NCBI GenBank assembly: GCA_963818775.1
Contig: CAWFUF010000029.1
Location: 27,310 to 91,309 of the forward strand
DNA length: 64,000 bases
Reading direction: 5' to 3'
Source of the DNA: JAMXLO01 sp963818775
GTDB taxonomy: Bacteria; Pseudomonadota; Alphaproteobacteria; Acetobacterales; Acetobacteraceae
Positions 34,939 to 43,399 of the stretch are shown here, piece by piece. Numbering within the stretch: position 1 is the stretch's first letter; the number at the start of each line of letters is the position of its first letter. Both the position numbers and the translations under genes were made by a program. The notes beneath the pieces are model-generated. The model was not told where the DNA came from and searched no databases. It saw only the letters and a program-made list of their open reading frames with translations.

Positions 34939-35969
34939 CAGGCATCCTCCGGCGCCGGCGCGATCGCCGGCCTCACATGACGATCGAATAGCTCCACCGA
35001 TTGCAGCGCCTCGTCGCACGTGATGTCACCGAATGCGAAGCGGCAGAGCAGGTAGTTCAGCCCACCGTCATCGATCGACGTCTGCACGAACTCGCGCACA
35101 TGCTCCGGTGTCCCGGCGACCGCGCGGCCTTGCGCCTCCGCTTCCTCGAACCGCTCAGGGAACAGTGCATTGGGATTAGGCAACTGCATATTGTGCTTGC
35201 GCCAGAGCACCAGGAAGCTGTCGCGCCACTTACGGTAGCCGCGCTGCGCGATCTCCAGTGCCTCCTTGCGAGTCTCGGCAATCACGATGTGGCGGCTGAC
35301 GCCCATCAGCGGCATCTCGTCCGCCGGGTTGCCCAGCGCCGCCCACTCGGCGCGGTAGCGGTCGGTGATCGCACGCATCCCCTTGCCGCCGAGATTGGCG
35401 ACGACGTTGACCCGGCGCTCCGCCGCCCACGGCACGCCGTCCGGTCGGCCGATACCATACCAAAGTGGCGGATGCGGCTGCTGCAGCGGCGTCAGCTCCA
35501 TCGGCACATTGGCGTAGCGGTAGTATTTCCCCTCGAAGCTCAGTTCCTTGTTGGTCATGCCACGCAGAATCACTTCAAGCGCCTCGGCGTACATCGCCGG
35601 CGCGGTGTCCGGATCGATGCCGAAGTATCGCAGCTCGATCGGCGAAATCCCACGCCCTACCCCGAGCAGAAAGCGTCCGCCGCTCATCTGATCGAGCATG
35701 CAGATCTCTTCCAACAGCTTCAGCGGATGGTAGAGCGGCAGCAGATATACCAGCGGCCCAAAGCGCAACCGCTTCGTGCGCTCTGCCACCGCGGCCAACC
35801 AGACACCGGGCGACGGCGCGACGCCGAGCGGCGTCGCATGATGTTCAGCGACGTGATAGCCGTAGAAACCGGCGCGGTCGTACGCCTCCACCAACCGCAG
35901 TCGATCTGCATAGAATTGGTCGAGCGACACCGGTCCACGATCCATGTGGTCGAACACGCCGAACTGCAT
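34938..35969 (-). CDS. LLM class flavin-dependent oxidoreductase
   Basis: A 343-residue luciferase-like TIM-barrel monooxygenase using reduced flavin. Visible features: MQFGVFDHMDRG at the start, GYHVAEHHATPLGVAPSPGV, LDQMSGGRFLLGVGRG (family signature) and PLWYGIGRPDG. AAGGAGG lies upstream of the ATG at 35969. The substrate is unknown. Downstream, and overlapping by one base, is a broken lactonase-like gene, hinting at a former two-gene catabolic operon. Confidence 0.9.
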   Translation of the reverse strand: MQFGVFDHMDRGPVSLDQFYADRLRLVEAYDRAGFYGYHVAEHHATPLGVAPSPGVWLAAVAERTKRLRFGPLVYLLPLYHPLKLLEEICMLDQMSGGRFLLGVGRGISPIELRYFGIDPDTAPAMYAEALEVILRGMTNKELSFEGKYYRYANVPMELTPLQQPHPPLWYGIGRPDGVPWAAERRVNVVANLGGKGMRAITDRYRAEWAALGNPADEMPLMGVSRHIVIAETRKEALEIAQRGYRKWRDSFLVLWRKHNMQLPNPNALFPERFEEAEAQGRAVAGTPEHVREFVQTSIDDGGLNYLLCRFAFGDITCDEALQSVELFDRHVRPAIAPAPEDA

Positions 35970-36099
35970 CGAACAGACCTCCTTGGGGTTCACCGTCGAG
36001 CCTGCCGCATGCGGTTGGTACGGTCGAGTCCAAGAGGTTTGGACTGGCAGCAGCACGACGCGATCACCATTCCTGGCTCTGTCAGCGATGGAGGCCGAC

Positions 36100-36552
36100 A
36101 TGCAGCCACGAATCGATACCGCACGCGTCAGCCAGGATGCCTACAAGGCCATGCTGGGCCTGCAATCCTACGTCAATTCGAGCGATCTGGAACCACAGTT
36201 GAAAGAACTGGTGAAGATCCGCACCTCGCAGATCAACGGCTGCGCGTTCTGCCTGCACATGCACACGCGCGACGCACGCAAGGCCGGCAAGTCACAGGAG
36301 CGCCTCGATCTGATCGGTGCATGGCGTGAGGCGCCCGTATTCTCGCCACGTGAGCGCGCCGCGCTGGCATGGACCGAGTCGGTCACCCGCGTCGCCGATA
36401 CCCACGTACCGGACGACGTCTACGAAACGGCGCGAGCCGAGTTCAGCGAGCGCGAGTTGGTCGATCTCACGATGGCGGTGGTGGCGATCAACGGCTGGAA
36501 CCGGTTGATGGTCGCGTTCCGGGTTCCACCCGCCGTATTGCGCAACGCCTGA
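36100..36552 (+). CDS. Carboxymuconolactone decarboxylase/AhpD-like protein
   Basis: A 150-residue all-helical protein of the AhpD-like family. The redox/proton-relay motif is CAFCLHMHTRDA (CxxCxxxH), preceded by LKELVKIRTSQINGC, both diagnostic. The ATG at 36100 has GGAGG at ideal spacing; an ATG at 36088 is in frame. Members act as alkylhydroperoxidase partners or decarboxylases. It diverges from the LLM oxidoreductase gene and converges with fixK. Confidence 0.9.
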   Translation: MQPRIDTARVSQDAYKAMLGLQSYVNSSDLEPQLKELVKIRTSQINGCAFCLHMHTRDARKAGKSQERLDLIGAWREAPVFSPRERAALAWTESVTRVADTHVPDDVYETARAEFSERELVDLTMAVVAINGWNRLMVAFRVPPAVLRNA

Positions 36553-36558
36553 GCCGGC

Positions 36559-37275
36559 TCAGTGCCGCGGCTCTGACGCCATCTGCCGCAAGGCGACGCC
36601 GTCGCAGATCGTAATGCGACCGGGCTCGACGGTGACGGTGCCCTCGCGGCGCAGATGCGCCAGTAGCCGGCACACCGTCTCGATCGTCAGCCCGAGATGA
36701 TCGGCGATGTCGGTGCGGCTCATCGGCAGGTCCAGCACCTGCGGGCGCGTTTCGGGCAGGCGCTCCGCCATCTCCAGCAGAAATGTGGCGATCCGCTCGG
36801 TCGCGGTCTTCCGTCCGAGCAGCACCAGGCGCGTATAGGCCATGCGCAGGCTGATCGAGGTCAGATCGCGTAGCCGGCGCGTCAGCGCCACGTTGCTCTC
36901 GGCCAGCGCATCCACCATCCGGCGCGGATAGCGCCGCAACACGACGTCCGACACCGCCTCGGCCGAAAAGTCGTAGGTCTCCAGCGCATCGAAGCCCAGC
37001 AGGTCGCCACCCAACAGGAACTCGCCGATCTGGCGCCGGCCGTCCTCCATCAACCTGACCATCCGAACGCAGCCGCTCAGGATGCGGTAGCAGTAATCCG
37101 CCCGAACCCCCTGACCATGAATTTCCCGGTCATGCATCACGGTGACCGTGGTGCCGAACTGCTCCAGCAGATCGAGCGCATCGCGTGGCGCCGGCTGCAG
37201 CCGCGGCCGAATGGCGGCATTCCGGGCACTCGCATCGCCAAAGCGCTGTTCCGTCCGCTGCATTGTCGCCTGCAT
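36559..37275 (-). CDS. fixK: Crp/Fnr family regulator, FixK type
   Basis: A 238-residue transcription factor. A cyclic-nucleotide-like domain spans about residues 30-150 (HGQGVRADYCYRILSGCVRM, FLLGGDLLGFDAL). The C-terminal helix-turn-helix reads SRTDIADHLGLTIETVCRLL, with the ETxxR recognition helix that contacts TTGA half-sites. It lacks the four-Cys N-terminal cluster of oxygen-sensing Fnr, so like FixK it should be controlled by FixLJ. GGAGAG precedes the ATG at 37275. It diverges from fixJ. A matching box lies downstream of fixJ. Confidence 0.85.
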   Translation of the reverse strand: MQATMQRTEQRFGDASARNAAIRPRLQPAPRDALDLLEQFGTTVTVMHDREIHGQGVRADYCYRILSGCVRMVRLMEDGRRQIGEFLLGGDLLGFDALETYDFSAEAVSDVVLRRYPRRMVDALAESNVALTRRLRDLTSISLRMAYTRLVLLGRKTATERIATFLLEMAERLPETRPQVLDLPMSRTDIADHLGLTIETVCRLLAHLRREGTVTVEPGRITICDGVALRQMASEPRH

Positions 37276-37358
37276 CCGTCTCTCCATCGCCCGCTAAGTG
37301 TTTTCGCTGGCTCCGGGTGTATCGGCGGCTCACGAGGCGCGAAATTCGGAAACGGACG

Positions 37359-37374
37359 TACGGAATGCTACGTA
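37359..37374. promoter_or_regulatory. TACG direct half-sites in the fixK-fixJ intergenic region
   Basis: TACGGA at 37359 and TACGTA at 37369 are direct half-sites one helical turn apart (10 bp), in the gap between divergent fixK and fixJ. The spacing and TACGTA core resemble sites of FixJ/NarL-type regulators, so FixJ may act here on fixK and itself. Binding is inferred only. Confidence 0.35.
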
Positions 37375-37407
37375 TCACCTCCGGAATGCGCTGGCAGGAG
37401 TCGCCTG

Positions 37408-38034
37408 ATGGCTGAGGCACCTCTGGTCCATATAGTAGACGACGATGCGTCCGTGCGGGATTCATTGATGGTTCTCCTGGAGTCGGCGGGATACGCGGTG
37501 CGTGCCTACGATTCAGCCGTGGCCTTCCTGCAGGCGGCTTCCGATCGCACGGCCGGCTGCGTGCTGACCGACGTGCAAATGCCGGAACTCAATGGCCTGG
37601 AATTGCAGCGTCGCATGAGTGAGCAGGGCATCCGCCTGCCGGTGATCGTGATGACCGGCCATGGCGATGTGCCGATCGCGGTGGAGGCCATGAAGGCCGG
37701 CGCCGCGGACTTCCTCGAAAAGCCGTTTGGCGACGAGCAGTTGCTGACAGCGGTCAGCGGCGCCGTCGCGATCAACCGACGGGTGCGCGACGAGGCCGCG
37801 GCCGTGGCCGACACCATGAGGCGCCTTGCCACGCTCACCCCGCGCGAGCGCGAAGTACTGGGCCACCTGGTGGCCGGTCAGCCGAACAAGACGATCGCGT
37901 ACGATCTCGGCTCCAGCCCACGTACTGTCGAAGTGCACCGGGCGCGCGTCATGGAGAAGATGGGTGCCCGCAGCCTGCCGGAGCTGGTGCGCATGACGAT
38001 CGCGGCGGAACACGCAAAAGCGTCGGGCCGTTGA
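37408..38034 (+). CDS. fixJ: Two-component response regulator FixJ
   Basis: A 208-residue regulator: receiver domain at residues 1-120 with acidic pair VHIVDDDASVRDSL, phospho-Asp in CVLTDVQMPELNG, Thr in VIVMTGHGDVPIAVEAM and Lys in DFLEKPFGD; then a LuxR-type DNA-binding domain with LTPREREVLGHLVAGQPNKT and SPRTVEVHRARVMEKM. Closest in type to FixJ, which with FixL switches on fixK under low oxygen. GGCAGGAG lies upstream of the ATG at 37408. A FixK box overlaps its stop codon. Confidence 0.9.
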   Translation: MAEAPLVHIVDDDASVRDSLMVLLESAGYAVRAYDSAVAFLQAASDRTAGCVLTDVQMPELNGLELQRRMSEQGIRLPVIVMTGHGDVPIAVEAMKAGAADFLEKPFGDEQLLTAVSGAVAINRRVRDEAAAVADTMRRLATLTPREREVLGHLVAGQPNKTIAYDLGSSPRTVEVHRARVMEKMGARSLPELVRMTIAAEHAKASGR

Positions 38035-38044
38035 CCTAGGTCAA
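38031..38044. promoter_or_regulatory. Consensus FNR/FixK box overlapping the fixJ stop codon
   Basis: TTGACCTAGGTCAA is a perfect palindrome fitting TTGA-N6-TCAA, the FNR/FixK site. Its centre is about 41 bp before 38079, so class II activation would start RNA near 38079 and transcribe the receiver gene and fixL. It includes the TGA stop of fixJ. This would make a FixJ-FixK-FixL feedback loop, which is inference. Confidence 0.7.
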
Positions 38045-38123
38045 GGCGGGCTATTCCGGATTCGACGACATTGCATCCATGCTGACCCACAACATCTGCG
38101 CGACGGGCGCGGGAGCAAACAGG

Positions 38124-38495
38124 ATGCAAAGCGGTTCGCGCCGGCTGGTAGCCGTGGTCGACGATGACGACGCGGTACGCGATTCGCTCCGGTTCCTGTT
38201 GGAGATCGCCGGCCACTCCGTCGCCACCTACGGTTCGGCCGCCCAATTTCTCCTCGACGCGCCAGTCGACCAGCTCTCGTGCCTGGTGGTGGACCAGCAC
38301 ATGCCCGACCAGACAGGCCTGCAACTGGTGGCCCGTCTGCGCAGCCGGGGCATAACCCTGCCGGTAGCCTTGATCACCGGTTCACCGTCCCCCGACATGA
38401 TTCGGTTGGCACGTGACCTCGACGTCGCGGAGGTGCTGGAAAAGCCGCTGGACGATGAGGTGCTGCTGGATTTCATAGAGCGCGCCAGCGACTGA
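38124..38495 (+). CDS. Single-domain response regulator (receiver only)
   Basis: A 123-residue receiver: acidic patch VAVVDDDDAVRDSLRFLL, phospho-Asp in CLVVDQHMPDQTG, Thr in ALITGSPSPD, Lys in VLEKPLDDE, all key residues present and no output domain. It sits between fixJ and fixL. I choose the ATG at 38124 (MQSGSRR) because the upstream ATG at 38079 lies close to the predicted transcription start; both are in frame. It could act as a phosphate sink or as an adaptor that tunes FixL-FixJ, which is inference. Confidence 0.8.
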   Translation: MQSGSRRLVAVVDDDDAVRDSLRFLLEIAGHSVATYGSAAQFLLDAPVDQLSCLVVDQHMPDQTGLQLVARLRSRGITLPVALITGSPSPDMIRLARDLDVAEVLEKPLDDEVLLDFIERASD

Positions 38496-38559
38496 TTGTT
38501 ACAGACTTCGCGGCAGACCACTTGCCCGCTGGTGCGGCGTCGCTACACTTCACCGTTCC

Positions 38560-39687
38560 ATGAAGGAATCGGACGTCCCGCCCCAGTCCGACCCGGTCGC
38601 CAGCGAGTCGGCACTGCTGCGCTCGATCCTGGAAACCGTACCGGACGCGATGATCGTGATCGACGAGCTCGCGACGGTGCAGTTCTTCAGCTCGGCAGCG
38701 GAGCGCCTGTTCGGCTACACCGCGAATGAGGTGCGTGGCCAGAACGTCAGGATGCTCATGCCGCCGCCATACCGCGAGCAGCACGACGGCTACCTCACCC
38801 GCTACCGTCGCACAGGCGAGCGGCGCATCATTGGCATTGGTCGTGTGGTCGTTGGGCGGCGCAAGGACGGAAGCACCTTCCCGATGGAGCTGTCGGTCGG
38901 CGAGGCGAGCCAGACGGGTCAGCGGCTGTTCACCGGTTTCATCCGCGACCTCACCGAGCGACAGCAGACAGAGCGGCGGCTGCATGAACTGCAGGACGGG
39001 CTGTTGCACGTTTCACGGGTGCGGTCGATGGGACAGATGGCGGCCGCACTGGCGCATGAGCTGAACCAGCCGCTGACCGCCACCGCCAACTATGTCCGCG
39101 CGGCGGTGCGGCTGCTTGCGTTGCCCGAGCCCGATCTCGAACGCATCCGTGAGGCGATGAACCATGCGGTGGAGCAAACGCTGCGTAGCGGCGAGATCAT
39201 CCGTCGGCTGCGCAGCTTCGTCACACGCGGCGAGGTGGCGCGCCAGCCGGAAAGCATTGCACAGCTGATCGAGGAGGCGAGCGCCCTGGCGCTGATCGGT
39301 GCCAAGGAGCGCGGCGTCAAGGTGTTGATCAGCATGGACCCGAACCTCCCGGCGGCGTCAGTGGACCGCGTGCAGATCCAACAAGTGCTGCTGAACCTGA
39401 TCCGCAACGCCCTGGAGGCGATGGTGAGCTGTGAGGTCCGCGAACTCGCGATAACCGCGTCAGTGCGTGAGGATCATGTTCTGGTAAGCGTGACCGATAG
39501 CGGCAGCGGGATTTCACCCGAGATCGAGGCCAGGCTATTTCAGCCTTTCGTCACGACAAAGGCTGAAGGCATGGGAATCGGCCTGTCCGTGTGCCGTACC
39601 ATAGTCGAGGCGCACGGTGGAGTGCTGTGGAGGGAGCGAAATTCCGGCGGCGGCAGCGCATTTCATTTCACCGTGCCAATCGGTTGA
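38560..39687 (+). CDS. fixL: Oxygen-sensing sensor histidine kinase FixL
   Basis: A 375-residue soluble kinase with a single PAS domain. The heme-PAS hallmark is clear: REQHDGYLTRYRRTGE, with His75 in the place of the proximal heme ligand, and RIIGIGRVVVG with Arg95 as the distal oxygen-sensing Arg. The kinase H-box is LAHELNQPLTAT (His166), followed by NLIRNALEAM (N-box), DSGSGIS (G1) and GMGIGLSV (G2). It lacks the N-terminal membrane helices of the Sinorhizobium protein and is like the Bradyrhizobium soluble type. Low oxygen should activate it toward FixJ. Confidence 0.93.
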   Translation: MKESDVPPQSDPVASESALLRSILETVPDAMIVIDELATVQFFSSAAERLFGYTANEVRGQNVRMLMPPPYREQHDGYLTRYRRTGERRIIGIGRVVVGRRKDGSTFPMELSVGEASQTGQRLFTGFIRDLTERQQTERRLHELQDGLLHVSRVRSMGQMAAALAHELNQPLTATANYVRAAVRLLALPEPDLERIREAMNHAVEQTLRSGEIIRRLRSFVTRGEVARQPESIAQLIEEASALALIGAKERGVKVLISMDPNLPAASVDRVQIQQVLLNLIRNALEAMVSCEVRELAITASVREDHVLVSVTDSGSGISPEIEARLFQPFVTTKAEGMGIGLSVCRTIVEAHGGVLWRERNSGGGSAFHFTVPIG

Positions 39688-39948
39688 TCTGGCGGACTTC
39701 TCACGCCGAGCCGCTTGCCGGTGTGGCGGCGATCGATGGACTTTGCGACGCTCGCTCGACCGGGCGGGAGGCAAGTCGCCGCCGCACATGGTGCACACCT
39801 GGGCCGCCGGTCAGCGGCTGCTAGGGGATCACGCCGGTGCTGAAACTGCTGGAGATGCTGTCGCTGAAAGGCTGAATCGTGACCGCGGACGGGCCGAACT
39901 GCCAACGGGCGATTGACGCCGGGTCGTCGGCCCGGCAACGGTGCCGCA

Positions 39949-41082
39949 ATGCAAATAGCAGCGATCCTGGTGGCAGCTGGCTCCGGCAGCCGGTTCGGCG
40001 CCGAGATGCCAAAGCAGTTCGTGCCTGTGGCGGGCAAGCCGATGATCCGCCATGCCGCCGAGACTTTGGCCGCACACGTGGCGCTGCTGCAACCGGTCGG
40101 TGATGCCGTGGCGATTGATGCGGCGCTCACCGGCCTGCGACACCAACCAACGGTTCCGGGTGGCACGACGCGGCAGGACAGCGTTCGGGCCGGACTGGAG
40201 GCTTTGGCGACGGCGGCGCCTGACGTCGTCCTCGTTCACGACGCAGCACGACCGCTGATCCCCGTAGGGACGATCCCGGCCCTGCTGGCCGCGCTCGAGC
40301 GCGCCGCCGGAGCGATCCCCGCCGTCCCGGTTGCCGATACCCTGAAGCTCGTGACGGACGGCACAATCGCTGCCACGGTGGCACGCGAGGGGCTGTATCG
40401 GGCTCAGACGCCGCAAGCGTTCCGCTATCAGGTGCTGCTTGGGGCGCACCGCACAGTCACCGACGTGGCCGCGACCGATGATGCGGCGCTGCTGGAAGCG
40501 ATCGGAGAAAGCGTGGCGGTCGTCGCCGGCTCAGAAGACAACATCAAGCTGACTTACGCCGACGACCTGCCCCGGCTGGAGCGCGCCATGACCGCCGCCC
40601 TGATCCCGCGCGTCGGCACCGGCTTCGACGTCCACGTGCTGGAGTCGGGGCGCCCCCTGATGCTGTGCGGCGTCGCTGTGCCACATGACAAGGGCCTTGC
40701 CGGCCACTCCGATGCCGATGTCGGCATCCACGCTCTGTGCGACGCCATCTATGGTGCGCTCGCCGAAGGCGATATCGGTCGCCACTTCCCTCCCTCCGAG
40801 GCCGCCTGGAGGAACGCCGACAGCGCCCGCTTCCTGGCGCATGCCGCAGGGCGCATCGCCCTGCGAGGCGGCAGGCTGGCCAATGCCGACGTGACGCTGA
40901 TCTGCGAGCGGCCGAAGATCGCCCCGTATGCGGCGGCGATGGCCGCGCGACTGGCCGGCATCCTCGGGGTCGATCCGTCCTGCATCTCGGTGAAGGCGAC
41001 CACCACCGAAAAGCTAGGCTTCACCGGGCGTGGCGAGGGCATCGCCGCGCAGGCCGTCGCCACCGTGCTGTTGCCCGGCTGA
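39949..41082 (+). CDS. ispDF: Bifunctional MEP cytidylyltransferase/MECDP synthase
   Basis: A 377-residue fused enzyme for two steps of the non-mevalonate isoprenoid route. The IspD half has the CTP-binding LVAAGSGSRFGAEMPKQF, TTRQDSVRAGL and VLVHDAARPL. The IspF half begins RVGTGFDVHVL (metal DxH), with GHSDADVGIHALCDAIYGAL, and ends with VKATTTEKLGFTGRGEGIAA. This fusion is common in Alphaproteobacteria. I use the ATG at 39949, since MQIAAILVAAG is the family start, although its ribosome binding site is weak. Confidence 0.95.
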   Translation: MQIAAILVAAGSGSRFGAEMPKQFVPVAGKPMIRHAAETLAAHVALLQPVGDAVAIDAALTGLRHQPTVPGGTTRQDSVRAGLEALATAAPDVVLVHDAARPLIPVGTIPALLAALERAAGAIPAVPVADTLKLVTDGTIAATVAREGLYRAQTPQAFRYQVLLGAHRTVTDVAATDDAALLEAIGESVAVVAGSEDNIKLTYADDLPRLERAMTAALIPRVGTGFDVHVLESGRPLMLCGVAVPHDKGLAGHSDADVGIHALCDAIYGALAEGDIGRHFPPSEAAWRNADSARFLAHAAGRIALRGGRLANADVTLICERPKIAPYAAAMAARLAGILGVDPSCISVKATTTEKLGFTGRGEGIAAQAVATVLLPG

Positions 41083-41096
41083 GGAGGTTCCGCCTT

Positions 41097-41378
41097 ATGA
41101 GGTATTGCGCTATCGCCGTCTTGCTGTTGCTGGCCGCCTGCGCCAGTTCCGCACCTCCGGCCCCAATGCCGGCACCGATGGCCGAGACGATCCCCAAGCC
41201 GCCGGTCAGCCCGGTTCCGCTGACCTGGCAACCGGGACACTGGGACTGGACGGGTAGCTCGTATGTCTGGGTGCCCGGCCAATACGTCGATGCGGCCGGC
41301 AACAGTGGGACCTGGATGCCGCCCTACTGGGAGAGGACCGATTCCGGCTGGGTGTGGCACGCGGCGCATTGGTTGTAG
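41097..41378 (+). CDS. YXWGXW-type repeat lipoprotein
   Basis: A 93-residue protein. The signal peptide CAIAVLLLLAAC ends in a lipobox. A Pro/Ala-rich linker leads to WQPGHWDWTGSSYVWVPGQY and further Trp repeats (WMPPYWERTDSGWVW, HAAHW). GAGGAGG overlaps the ispDF stop and precedes the ATG at 41097, so it may be expressed with ispDF. It resembles the smaller lipoprotein at 30588. Unknown function, likely in the outer membrane. Confidence 0.75.
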   Translation: MRYCAIAVLLLLAACASSAPPAPMPAPMAETIPKPPVSPVPLTWQPGHWDWTGSSYVWVPGQYVDAAGNSGTWMPPYWERTDSGWVWHAAHWL

Positions 41379-41448
41379 CTTGGCGGGTCGCTCTTGCGGC
41401 ACCCCCGCCGCAATGTTAGTGCCCGGCCGCATTTGCAAGGGCTGATCG

Positions 41449-41730
41449 ATGTCGTCGACCTTCGAAACCGTCGCTGGAATCATTGCGGAAACGTGCGATA
41501 TCGCGCGTGAGAAGATCACGCCGGAGAGCCACGCCATCAATGATCTCGGCATCGACAGCCTGGATTTCCTCGACGTCGCCTTCGCCATCGACAAGGCGTT
41601 CGGCATCAAGATGCCACTTGAGCAATGGACGCAGGAAGTGAACGACGGAAAGGTATCGACCGACGAGTATTTCGTTCTCGGCAATCTCTGCAAGAACATC
41701 GACGCGCTGGTGGCTGCCAAGGCGGCCTGA
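41449..41730 (+). CDS. acpXL: Acyl carrier protein AcpXL
   Basis: A 93-residue acyl carrier that holds very-long-chain fatty acids on a phosphopantetheine arm at Ser in DLGIDSLDFLDVAFAIDKAF. The following KMPLEQWTQEVNDGKVSTDE and the length above 90 distinguish AcpXL from ordinary AcpP. It opens a six-gene operon with fabZ-, fabF-, dehydrogenase- and acyltransferase-like genes, the same order as in rhizobia, where the product 27-hydroxyoctacosanoate is put on lipid A. Confidence 0.93.
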   Translation: MSSTFETVAGIIAETCDIAREKITPESHAINDLGIDSLDFLDVAFAIDKAFGIKMPLEQWTQEVNDGKVSTDEYFVLGNLCKNIDALVAAKAA

Positions 41731-41736
41731 TCCGCC

Positions 41737-42207
41737 ATGCGGCTGGAATTCTTTCAAATGGTGGACCGGATCGCGGCGCTCGATCTGGAGGCGCGAACCA
41801 TCCGAGCCGACTGCATCGTGCCCGACGAAAGTCCGGTGTTTGAGGGCCATTTTCCCGGCTATCCGCTGCTGCCCGGCGTGCTGATGATCGAAACCATGGC
41901 TCAGACCGGCGGTTGGCTGCTGCTTGCCGTGCTGCGCTTTCAGCGAATGCCGTTCCTCGCCCAGGTGAAAGAGGCCAAGCTGCGTGCCTTCGTTGCTCCC
42001 GGCCAGACGCTGCAGGTCGAGGCGCGGCTGGTGCACGACGGTTCGGGCTACGCGGTGGTCAAGGGGAACATAAGCTCCGGAGGCAAGAAGGTGGCCGACG
42101 CCGAAATCACCTATCGCGTCGCGCCCTTCCCGAACGACACGCTGCGCGCTGAAATGCTGGAGACCGCGCGGCGTGTCGCCGTGCCGGAGGCGTTCCTGCA
42201 TGGCTAG
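41737..42207 (+). CDS. fabZXL: 3-hydroxyacyl-ACP dehydratase, FabZ-like (VLCFA locus)
   Basis: A 156-residue hotdog-fold dehydratase for the fatty-acid elongation cycle. The active-site helix region is FEGHFPGYPLLPGVLMIETM, with catalytic His in GHFPG and the acidic partner in MIETMAQTGG. It starts six bases after acpXL and overlaps fabF2XL by 8 bases. Longer at the C-terminus than ordinary FabZ, as in the rhizobial VLCFA protein. It should act on AcpXL-bound chains. Confidence 0.9.
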   Translation: MRLEFFQMVDRIAALDLEARTIRADCIVPDESPVFEGHFPGYPLLPGVLMIETMAQTGGWLLLAVLRFQRMPFLAQVKEAKLRAFVAPGQTLQVEARLVHDGSGYAVVKGNISSGGKKVADAEITYRVAPFPNDTLRAEMLETARRVAVPEAFLHG

Positions 42208-43390
42208 TCCACGCGATGCGATGATCACCGGGATCGGCCTTGTCTCCTGCCTCGGCGAGGGGATCGAGGCGCACTGGTCGGCGCTGAACCGCGATGGCGG
42301 ATTCGTGCAGGTGGTCGACGCCACGACCTTCGCGCCCTGGCCGGTTCATCCGATGACGCCGCTCGACCTCGATAAACAGATATCGAAGCGTGGCGATCAG
42401 CGGCAAATGGAGGCATGGCAGCGCATCGGCTCCTACGCCGCTGGACTCGCGCTGGACTCTGCTTGTGTCAAAGGCAACGCGGACCTGCTGTCGCGCATGG
42501 ACATGATCGTTGCCGCCGGCGGTGGCGAGCGCGATTACGCCGTGGATACTGCGATCCTGTCGGGACTGCCGTCAGCGGCCGATCCGGGCGTGTTCCTGAA
42601 CGAGCACTTACTGTCGGACCTGCGACCGACGCTGTTCCTCGCGCAGCTTTCCAACCTGCTCGCCGGCAACATCTCAATCGTGCACGGCGTGGTGGGCTCG
42701 TCACGAACCTTCATGGGCGAAGAGGCATCTGGCGCCGATGCCGTGCGTGTTGCCTGCGCCCGTATCGCTGCGGGTCAAGGCGATCTGTTCCTGGTCGGCG
42801 GTTCGTACAATGCTCGGCGACCGGACATCCTGCTGCACTACGAGATGGGCGGTTTGCTGTGGAAGCGGCCGATAGCCGGCGTCTGGGCGCGTCAGGCGGC
42901 AGGTGGCGGCATGGTGCTGGGGTCGGTGGGCTGCTTCCTGGTGGTCGAGAGTCGCGAGCACGCCGCCAAGCGCGGTGCGCCTGCGCTGGCTCACATCGCC
43001 GCGCTCGCCACCGATCGCTGCCGGCGTCGCGCAGGCGAGGCGACCGCGACCACCGAACGGCAGCTTGCAACGATGCGCCATCATCTGTGGCCACCACATG
43101 CCGCGGTGATTTCCGGCGCCTCTGGTGTTGCCGCGGTCACCGCCGAAGAGATGACGTTCCTGAGCGGTCTCGGGCTGCCGGTACGCGGCACGGCGACCGC
43201 ATTCGGCCACTCGTTGGAGCCGTCGTTTCCCGCCAATCTCGCGCTGGCGGCATTGTCGCTGTCGCGCCGCCGGCTGTTCGCGCCACTCGAACCTGACGAA
43301 CAGCCGATGACCGACGAATTGCGCCAGGTGCTGGTGACGTCATGGGGCCATTGGCGCGGTGAGGCGCTCGCCGTGGTCGAGGCGGGCTAG
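42200..43390 (+). CDS. fabF2XL: Ketosynthase-like protein lacking the active-site Cys (chain-length-factor type)
   Basis: A 396-residue thiolase-fold protein starting MASPRDAMITGIGLVSCLGE. Where beta-ketoacyl-ACP synthases have an ACxxG nucleophile, this one has HGVVGSSRTFMGEEASGADA (residues about 161-180) with no Cys. The NAHGT segment is also missing, while AFGHSLEPSFPANL keeps the GH motif. It therefore resembles the chain-length factor of a KS-CLF pair and likely works as a partner of the next gene product. It is the second of two such genes in the known VLCFA order. Confidence 0.87.
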   Translation: MASPRDAMITGIGLVSCLGEGIEAHWSALNRDGGFVQVVDATTFAPWPVHPMTPLDLDKQISKRGDQRQMEAWQRIGSYAAGLALDSACVKGNADLLSRMDMIVAAGGGERDYAVDTAILSGLPSAADPGVFLNEHLLSDLRPTLFLAQLSNLLAGNISIVHGVVGSSRTFMGEEASGADAVRVACARIAAGQGDLFLVGGSYNARRPDILLHYEMGGLLWKRPIAGVWARQAAGGGMVLGSVGCFLVVESREHAAKRGAPALAHIAALATDRCRRRAGEATATTERQLATMRHHLWPPHAAVISGASGVAAVTAEEMTFLSGLGLPVRGTATAFGHSLEPSFPANLALAALSLSRRRLFAPLEPDEQPMTDELRQVLVTSWGHWRGEALAVVEAG

Positions 43391-43399
43391 GAGGCGGGC

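Noticed and set aside
35001..36329. 442-codon open frame on the plus strand
   Set aside because: Antisense to the LLM oxidoreductase gene and without family similarity.
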